NCBI GenBank assembly: GCA_964017185.1
Contig: OZ024872.1
Coordinates: 57,157,817-57,221,816, forward strand
From: Rugalucina vietnamica
Lineage: Eukaryota; Mollusca; Bivalvia; Lucinida; Lucinidae
Reading direction: 5' to 3'
DNA length: 64,000 bases
Part shown: positions 56,758-64,000 of the stretch, piece after piece
Numbering within the stretch: position 1 is the first letter of the stretch
Layout of the letters: each line of letters begins with the position of its first letter
The notes under the pieces: model-generated
Databases searched by the model: none
Seen by the model: only the letters and a program-made list of their open reading frames with translations
What the model was told of the DNA's origin: nothing
Position numbers and translations under genes: made by a program

Positions 56758-59700
56758 TTATGTGAGTCGGTTAGTCTGTTTAATGAATGTAATAACCTGG
56801 TTTTGAAGATCACAATTTTCTTCATATGACAAGTCGGTGCTTCCATAAAGAAGATCATGCACACATACAGTTATTTTACTATATATATTTGGCTTTGTCA
56901 TCAGTGAATTAATGAGATTTATTCTTTCATTTGAATATTTAGGGCAGTTGAAGATAAAGTGGTCTATGGTTTCTGCACAGTTACAGTGGGTACAATTTGG
57001 TGAGTCTATTAAGTGGTCATCATGCAAGTCTTGATTGAGTTGGCTTTTACCATTTCTAAGCTGACATAGAATAATTTTATCCTTTCTTGTACCGGGTGAA
57101 TAATAGTTGGAAGGTGTTGGGGCTTGCTTTTTTAATTCTTGTTTAAATGAGTGTAAGGAGGTACAGTTAGCCAAATTAGGATTAAGGTTATTCCATAAAT
57201 TAATTGTTGCTGGGAAATAAGATTTTTGAAATGAAGTTGAGTTTGGTTTAGGGTATCTTAAGTTATTATTTCTTAAAGAATAAGGTACAACATGATCATT
57301 ATAGCTGTCTAATATATTGTTTATATATGTTGGAGTTTCATAATTTAGGATTTTAAAAAAGTAAGTCAATTTACTGTCCTGTCTACGTTTTGATAGTGAG
57401 GTCCATCCAAGTTCATCATACAGGATATCGTGAGATGTACCACGGCGTAATCCTGTTATGATTCGGGCAGCGTCAAGTTGAATTGATTCCAGAAGTTCTG
57501 CCTCGTCTTTGTCACAGTTATCCCAGACAATGCTGCTGTACTCCAGTACAGGTCGAATATAAGAGGTATAAAAACGAGTTAAAGATTTCCTGTCCAGATC
57601 ATACTTCAACATTCTTAAGATATTTAACCTTTTTGATGCTTTTTCATAGATGCGATTAATGTGATCCCCCCAAGTTGCATCATATGATAATGTCAGACCC
57701 AGATGTGTATGCTGGGTTTCATCTTGAAGTTCAATATTATTAAATTTGACTTTAGGGCATTCCCTAATCCGTTTGCGAGTAAACGTCATAGATTTTGTTT
57801 TTGTGGGGTTTAGTATGATACACCATGACTCAGCAAATTGGGCAATTTTTTTCAAATCTTCTTCAAGTAGTTTGATTGAATTGTTGTTTTCGAAAACAGT
57901 GAATAATGATGTATCGTCAGCGAAGAGTCGAATGTTACAATTAATATCTTTCACAATGTCATTGATATAAATAAGAAATAAGTAGGGACCCAGCACTGAG
58001 CCTTGTGGAACTCCAGCTAATGTGTTTTCCCAATTAGATTTAAAGCCCTCAGTTATCACACGCTGTTTTCTGTTTGACAAGTAGCTTTTGAACCAAGATA
58101 ATAAGTTGTTAGTAATGCCATATTTTTTAAGCTTAAATAGGAGACCGTCATGCCAAACCTTGTCAAATGCTTTACTTATGTCGCAAAATATGAATTTGAT
58201 TTCTTTCTGTTTGTCTAAATTTTCTATTATTTTATGATATATTTCCAGGAGTTGATTGACTGTGGAATCTTTTGGACGAAAGCCACTTTGAAAATTTGTG
58301 ATTAGTTGATTGGTTTCCAGGTAATTATACAGATATTTAAAAATTATTTTTTCAAGCATTTTACCAATACAACTAGTTATGGAAATAGGTCTATAATTTG
58401 TTGGATCTGAGGAGTCACCTTTGCCTTTGAAAATAGCTGAAATGTTGGCCATTTTCCAGTCTGAGGGTACCTGTCCTAGTGAAAGTGATTTATTGAAAAG
58501 TAGCATTAAGGGTTTTGCCAATGAGTTGCCTAGTGCTTTTATAAGTTTTGGAGAGATTTCATCCGGACCACCAGGTTTGGAAGTTTTTAATGCATGCAGT
58601 TGGTCTTTTACATCTTTTTCAGTAACAGTTATACTTTCAAGAGCATATTGGGGGGTTGGTTCTTCCTCGGGTAGGGGCGGAGGATTATCTACCTTTGAAA
58701 TGTTAGCAAAATGTTTGTTTAGAGTTTGGGCTTTATCGAAAGGGTGTATATCTACTGTATTATTATTATTTCTTAAGGGTGGTGGGGGATTTCTTTTATT
58801 CTTAAGACTTGAAATTTCATTAGCAATTTTATACCATTGTTTAGGTGGGGTTTTTGAATCTGAAAGTGTATCTTTTAATTTTTGTAAATAGTTTGCTTTA
58901 GCTTCTCGAATTTATGTGATTACCTCATTACGTTTATCTTTATAGTTATTTAAATAGTTAACTGATTTTTTAAGTTTAGCTTTTTTGAAGAGTCTATCTC
59001 TTTGTCTAATTTGCTTCCTTATGTTATTATTCATCCATGGCTTGTCAGTGGGGCGCTTTGTATAGTTTACACTGGGAATAAATTGATTAGCAGTGTCAAT
59101 TATAAATTTAGCAAAAATTTCATTTATTTCATCTATATTATTACAGTTATTGATATATGACCAATCAGTGCTATTCACTTTGTTTTCTATAGCTTCATTA
59201 TCTGCTTCTTCATATTTCCAGAATTTTGTTTTGTATGTTTTTTCTTTGTAGGTTTTGAATGTGATGTCTGCAGTAATGGTGCAATGGTCACTACAAAAGG
59301 GGGCCAGTATATCAGTGTTTTCAATTATTGAGGTATGGTTTGTTAGGACGAGATCAAGGCATGTTTGGGTAGTATCTGTAATTCTAGTTGGCTCAGTAAA
59401 CACATTTTCAATATCGAATTTACATATTATTCTTTCTAGTTTGGTTAAATTGTTTTGAATCATTAAGTCATGGTTGAAGTCTCCCATTATTATCATGTCA
59501 AGATTTTGATCTGATGCTGTTTCAAGGCAGCTTTCAAATGATTCCCAGTAGTCCACAGTGCTTCCAGGTGGCCTGTAAAATAAGCCCATCAAAAATTGTT
59601 TGTTTAGAGTGCAGACTTGGATCCATATATTTTCAATGTATTGATTTTCAATATCAGGGCGCCGTTTAAAGTGGATGTTGTTTTTAATATAAACAAGCAG

Positions 59701-60057
59701 TCCACCACCATTGTTATACTGCCTGTCTCTGCGAATTGGATCATGAAAGCCATCAATTTTAAGTTTTGCTGTTTCAACAAGATTATTCAATTTGGTCTCT
59801 GAAACACAGATTATATCATATTCAGATAGCTCAACACTAAGTAAATCAACCTTGTTTCTTAATCCATTTATGTTCAGATGGGCAATTTTCATGCTAGATA
59901 GGTTATTTAGTTGAGGGTTATTATGTGTAACCTCTGCTGCAGTTTGAGAAGCATTTATTGAAGAGGTTGAGACATTTGACTGACTAATATTTTTACGTTT
60001 TCTTATGATCACATGGTCACCATTGAGTTTTGTATTATCGCGCCTCGTCGATGTCAT
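56758..60057 (-). pseudogene. LINE ORF2 (endonuclease-reverse transcriptase), one stop
   Basis: One reading frame of 1100 codons, interrupted only by a TAA at 58912-58914. N-terminal AP-endonuclease: LNINGLRNKVDLLS, the catalytic region SETKL, MGDFNHD, LDLVLTN and the closing SDH. Reverse transcriptase: YRPISITSCIGKMLEK, FCDISKAFDKVWHDGL, AGVPQGSVLGPYLFLIYIND and the catalytic FADDTSLF. C-terminal zinc-knuckle-like segment CTHCNCAETIDHFIFNCPKY. Domain order and motifs fit the jockey/CR1/I-like group. The catalytic residues I can see are intact, so the stop is probably the main defect; it may be a recent mutation or a sequencing error. The start used is the ATG at 60057. A poly-A tail lies at 56511-56554. 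No matching target duplication was recognised. Confidence 0.9.
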
Positions 60058-60889
60058 TGAATGTTAAATAGGTAATGGATAAGTTTTGAATGGTGACCAG
60101 ATAGTATTTCAGAAGTTCTATTGATACTTAGCATTTTGGCATGAGAATGAGTCAGTTGGAAAGGAGCACAAGTATTATCTGTCAGTACAATAAAGATAAA
60201 TAGAAAGATATACATAACTACAAGATACATGTACAAGCAAAAGAACAAAAGAAAACAAAGTCAAAAAATGATACTAAGGAAGTGCAAGTAATCCTTGCAT
60301 GTAATAATAAGTGGCACAAAATCACAATCAGATTCAGTAGCATGTTTTTATAAAATAAAGTCAAGGAGGAGATGAAACTTTAAGATTTTAGACTCGTTAT
60401 TTATTTTTTCAGGCTCCGATCTTAGACATCAGACATCACAAGACCTGTGAATCAACAAAAAGAGTGGTGGAGAGCAGTGTTCGGTCGTGTTTCTCTTTTT
60501 GATGGTGCATTATGGGTGGATATTGCCTTGTGATATGGCTATGATTACTTTTACATCATATATTTCAAATACATAGATGTGTAAATATTCGGAAATGTGT
60601 TTCTTATACATGGATTATTCAGAAATGTGTGTCATACATGGATTATATGGAGAATTGTCATATTTGGATAAAATAGGAGATTCAATGTGGATCAAAAGAA
60701 CACAGTATAAAATGATTCTACTTTTTTAAAATTAATGAGTAGAATACTTGTGCTTTCTTATTTCTTACATTCTGCTAGTTTAACTTTTCAACAAAAGGTC
60801 AAGTCATGAATATAAATGCTATTTCAATAATAGATTCGATACTATTTCAATGACTTATACTATTTCAGTAATATTATATAACAAGCAGA
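60058..60889. other. LINE upstream region, no clear coding
   Basis: AT-rich. It probably includes the sequence just 5' of ORF2. No ORF1 is visible directly upstream. Confidence 0.5.
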
Positions 60890-62080
60890 AATATATTTAT
60901 GCTCATTAGTCATTTGTTAAAAGTGCTATTTTGTAAATATTTCTTTAGTAGCTGTACAATTTTCATGCTCATTCAGCTCACAATCTTATAACAGTGATAA
61001 CAAACACAGAAATTTGCATGCTTACAAATTTGAACCCATTGATTTTTTCTCTCAATAACTGAAGCAATTGGGAAAAAATATTTTTATGCTCAAAAGAATT
61101 AGGTCATTAACGAAAATGCTAACACAATAGTGACAATAATAACATTACCTCCGGTATAATTTTCACTTGAGTTGAGCTATTCAGTAAAGTCAGAATTTCA
61201 GAACATTCAGAACAATTTCCATGCTCAGATTATCGGGTCATTTATTTTTGCTTCTTCAACAACATAATACAATAAACAGTCATTGTTTGATGCTCATTAA
61301 AGACAAATTATACAAGTCAATGATTTAAAAGTGCTATTTCAATAACATATACATAGCTAGTAGAACAATCTTCATGCTCATACAATTCAGGTAATGCTAT
61401 CATGACAATTAGAGTAGTCTGAGTTTACACTCTTACTCCGTATAAGAGAATTAAAGATATAGCAATAGATAGAATAAGCACAACAATTTTCGTGCTCACA
61501 AATCAGGCCATTGAATTTTGCTGCTTTGACAACACAACATTAATAATTTAGTAATAGTCTCACTTTTAAGTTCAATCAGTTTATTGATTTAGGTGCTTTC
61601 TTTGGCATTTTTATAGGTAGTGGTAAAATTGTCATGCTTATTCAATTGAAGCAAATTCAAGCCATTGTATTGTCACGGAACAGTATCATATTTTCATGGT
61701 AGTAAAAGTTTACAGTTAGTGGTACAATATTTGTCATGCTCATTTCATTCCAACCATACTATTCTAACAATTAGGATAGTCTCAATTTTCATGCTCACAA
61801 GGGTCAAACATTTGTACTATTGACATGCTCATTCAGAGATATTTTTATTTGGTCACATGAGCCATGTCATTGTTTGAAGTGCTATTTTTATGATGTTAAT
61901 TGAGCAGTACAACTTTCATGCTCATCATTAATTAATGCTGTTTTTAGTAAACTATGCAGTGGAGTTTTTATACTGATTTTCAGAATAAAACCAGCTTAGC
62001 ACTTATTTTTCTGGTGATTTAGGTTTTTCGAGTTTAGGTGTCTATGGGAAATTTTGTGTTTTTGCCAACGTGAGCATGAA
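60890..62080. repeat. Degenerate repeat field of the motif TTTTCATGCTCA
   Basis: The motif (A/T)TTT(C/G)ATGCTCA, often preceded by ACAAT, recurs about 13 times at irregular spacing: near 60897, 60965, 61085, 61210, 61280, 61373, 61490, 61635, 61733, 61782, 61827, 61915 and inverted at 62083. Between copies GTGCTATTT(C/T) phrases also recur. The spacing (45-145 bp) is too irregular for a simple satellite; an old, decayed tandem repeat is the easiest reading. Confidence 0.6.
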
Positions 62081-62651
62081 AATCCTATTTAACACAGATA
62101 TTCTCACTAAAGATTGATTTATAACATGTAAATGTATAGAGAAATGGCAAAACATTCTATCATCATGAAGAATAGGTGTTTGCAAATTGCAGTATTTATC
62201 ATATGATAGTAAACATATAAAAGTTTTATAAGTGTCAAGACTGTAACTAACTGTCTCTGAATTTGAATAATACTAGATGTTGGGAGACAGGCTGCAGAAA
62301 ATTTGCTTTTAATTGCAAAAGTATACTAATGCATATCAGTAACCATATTCTGGTGTCATTTCTAGATAATCATATATACATATATCAGTACCTAGTTATG
62401 ATATACATGCAAGTTTTAAAAGAAATGAGGCATCTACTATCTGGTGGCTATTGGTTTTGTGATTTTTTGCTGTTTTCTAAATCTTTCCTACTTATATAAA
62501 ATAAAGCAATAGGCAATTTAGATATTGGAAAATCATTTCTTGGAATGAAATTTCATTGGTACTGATTATAGCCTTTATTGAGTATCATATGGTATGAATT
62601 TCATTGTTTCATAATGGCTATAGATAGTAGTATTTTATACTGTATGAAGAG

Positions 62652-62792
62652 ATCAACCTCATTATAATGCCAATTACGGGATATGTAAAACCAGACCATG
62701 CTACTGTAAAAAATAAGGCTGTATAATAATGCGGTTTTTTACAACAGTCAATATAACTGCACTGTAATGAGGCGTTTTATAATGAGGTTGAA
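62652..62792. mobile_element. Short inverted-repeat MITE
   Basis: The ends TCAACCTCATTATAA and the inverse TTATAATGAGGTTGA enclose about 110 bp with further TATAATGCGG-like phrases. The ends resemble those of pogo/Tigger-type elements (CCTC-TTATAA core), an inference from memory of the motif. Confidence 0.6.
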
Positions 62793-63001
62793 CTGCATAC
62801 AATCAGACACTAGAAATTCTGATTTTGCACTAGGTTATTGCATGTAAGGGTCATCATGAAAATGTTAGATTAAACTGACTGTGATTTCTGTCGAATGTCA
62901 TGAGTTTTAATAAACTATATGATTCCATATGTATGTTTGTTTCTTATATACAAGTATACACTTTTCGGAGAGTTTTTTTACATTTCAATATATCAAAATG
63001 T

Positions 63002-63592
63002 TTATGAAGCGGGTTCGTTTACAGTTCCAACATCAGAGTTGTTAGCAGGCTGGAATGCCTGAGCATCCGGGTTGAGGTCTGATTCTTCCTGTGAGTCCAT
63101 AGGGGTGCCAGCATGATGGGCAGCAGAACCATGGGCGGCACTGCCACCAGCTGACATAGAAAACACAAGTGTTTTAGGCTTAACAGTCTTTTTTGGCAGG
63201 CACTCATCATTAACGTCTAACTTCTTATCATTACAGAACGCTTTAAGTTCATCCTCACTGGTAATCCGATAGTACATATCATGTCCAAATGGCTTTGATG
63301 TAGCCATACGAATTGTTATGATACCGTCGCGAGAAAATGCGTCCTTGATAAGACTCGCTTTCTTAAGCTGCCTGGCTTTGTACAGGATAGTGCCTCTTTT
63401 CTTAGTAAGGTCCTCTCTGACATACAGTTTAGAGGCATCATCTCTACCCTTATTATCATCTCTTAATTTCTCCATGGGTTCCTTTGATAGGATGGCAGCT
63501 TTACACTTATGTGATACAAATTTCACAATGATTTTCAATGTGTTTCGTTGCTTTAGATAAGGGTGGTTTGCAGGGTTTTGCAAGAAATTCAT
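63002..63592 (-). CDS. LINE ORF1-like protein
   Basis: A 196-residue frame. The central part, KIIVKFVSHKCKAAILS, LYVREDLTKKRGTILYKARQ and GIITIRMATSKPFG then RITSEDELKAF, matches the C-terminal nucleic-acid-binding region of LINE ORF1 proteins related to the baculovirus FP-protein C-terminal domain. The Ala/Ser-rich tail looks disordered. The frame is closed upstream by a stop, so the usual N-terminal coiled coil is missing. It is on the same strand as the ORF2 at 56758-60057 and could belong to it, but the 2.9-kb gap is far longer than normal between LINE ORFs. Confidence 0.7.
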   Translation of the reverse strand: MNFLQNPANHPYLKQRNTLKIIVKFVSHKCKAAILSKEPMEKLRDDNKGRDDASKLYVREDLTKKRGTILYKARQLKKASLIKDAFSRDGIITIRMATSKPFGHDMYYRITSEDELKAFCNDKKLDVNDECLPKKTVKPKTLVFSMSAGGSAAHGSAAHHAGTPMDSQEESDLNPDAQAFQPANNSDVGTVNEPAS

Positions 63593-64000
63593 TAAAATCG
63601 ACGATTACCTTAATTTTTGAAAATGACCCCTTCGCCAGTTTGTACACAGCTATAGGCGAACGAAAAAAAAGTCTGACGGCTGATTTTTACAGATCGTCTT
63701 TGAAAATGGTTTGACTTTAGATATTCGGATTTCGGATGATTCTACTGAACTACGAGGGTGGGTCAGAAAGTTCTGTCATAGGTGTTATAACTTTGTTAAT
63801 AGACATGATAGGCTGTTGTATTATACCTTGATTGAAAGGGCTACATTTCTCCTTTATAATGATGCCAAAAGAATGCACGAAAGAAAAAAGTACTTCGAAA
63901 TAGACGCCCTGAAAGACACCTGGGGTAAAACCAATGGCACTTTTTCTTGAATTTGTGAATATTATTTAAAGAAAAACGACTTCGAAAAAAATAATACATG
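63593..64000. other. Window end with a mariner-like terminal motif
   Basis: At 63750-63783, CTACGAGGGTGGGTCAGAAA followed by GTTCTGTCATAGG is the inverse of the motif at 4688-4722 and 5783-5812. The adjoining 79-residue frame (63711-63950) runs across it and is not recognised. An element probably continues beyond the window. Confidence 0.45.

Overview
The window is eukaryotic nuclear DNA. It is AT-rich, intron-rich and packed with transposon remains and microsatellites. Penelope-like retroelement tails, RTE- and jockey-type LINEs, tRNA-derived SINEs, TA-flanked inverted-repeat elements and a secreted IgGFc-binding/Ly6-type gene together suggest a lophotrochozoan, most likely a mollusc and probably a bivalve. 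That is an inference from families and repeat style; no species-diagnostic gene is present.

Host gene content: one recognisable gene, on the + strand, spread over 19-55 kb. Its exons are an IgGFc-binding domain exon (19075-20284, carrying a frameshifting deletion), a Thr/Ser-rich linker exon (22432-22590), two three-exon Ly6/uPAR-like (LU) domains (22874-24359 and 26465-28678), and about 25 kb later a second, intact IgGFc-binding exon (53752-54981). Every module starts and ends in intron phase 1, so the modules can be spliced in any order. Several exons are too short to appear as open reading frames and were found from splice sites, phase and cysteine pattern. No 5' first exon, signal peptide or terminal exon was found, so it may be one long gene or two adjacent paralogues.

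Layout: 0-3.1 kb, a LINE with an inverted 5' half, interrupted by a Penelope tail. 4.5-16.1 kb, a cluster of inverted-repeat DNA elements, a SINE, a diverged hammerhead-bearing monomer and microsatellites. 16.3-18.4 kb, a Penelope-like reverse transcriptase with its 3' region; at least eight further fragments of that 3' region lie elsewhere. 19-28.7 kb, the first part of the host gene, with an intronic 168-bp satellite. 28.7-46 kb, repeat-rich DNA with a 2.3-kb inverted-repeat structure, a LINE remnant, palindromes, a SINE and a transposon nested in a Penelope tail. 46.2-52.5 kb, inverted arms enclosing a 365-bp tandem array in which each complete unit contains a hammerhead-ribozyme core; this looks like a metazoan retrozyme locus and is the most interesting feature. 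53.1-55 kb, a small inverted-repeat element followed by the second IgGFc exon. 56.5-63.6 kb, a nearly intact LINE on the minus strand and an ORF1-like gene.

All coordinates are from reading by eye. Family names rest on motif recognition, not on database searches.
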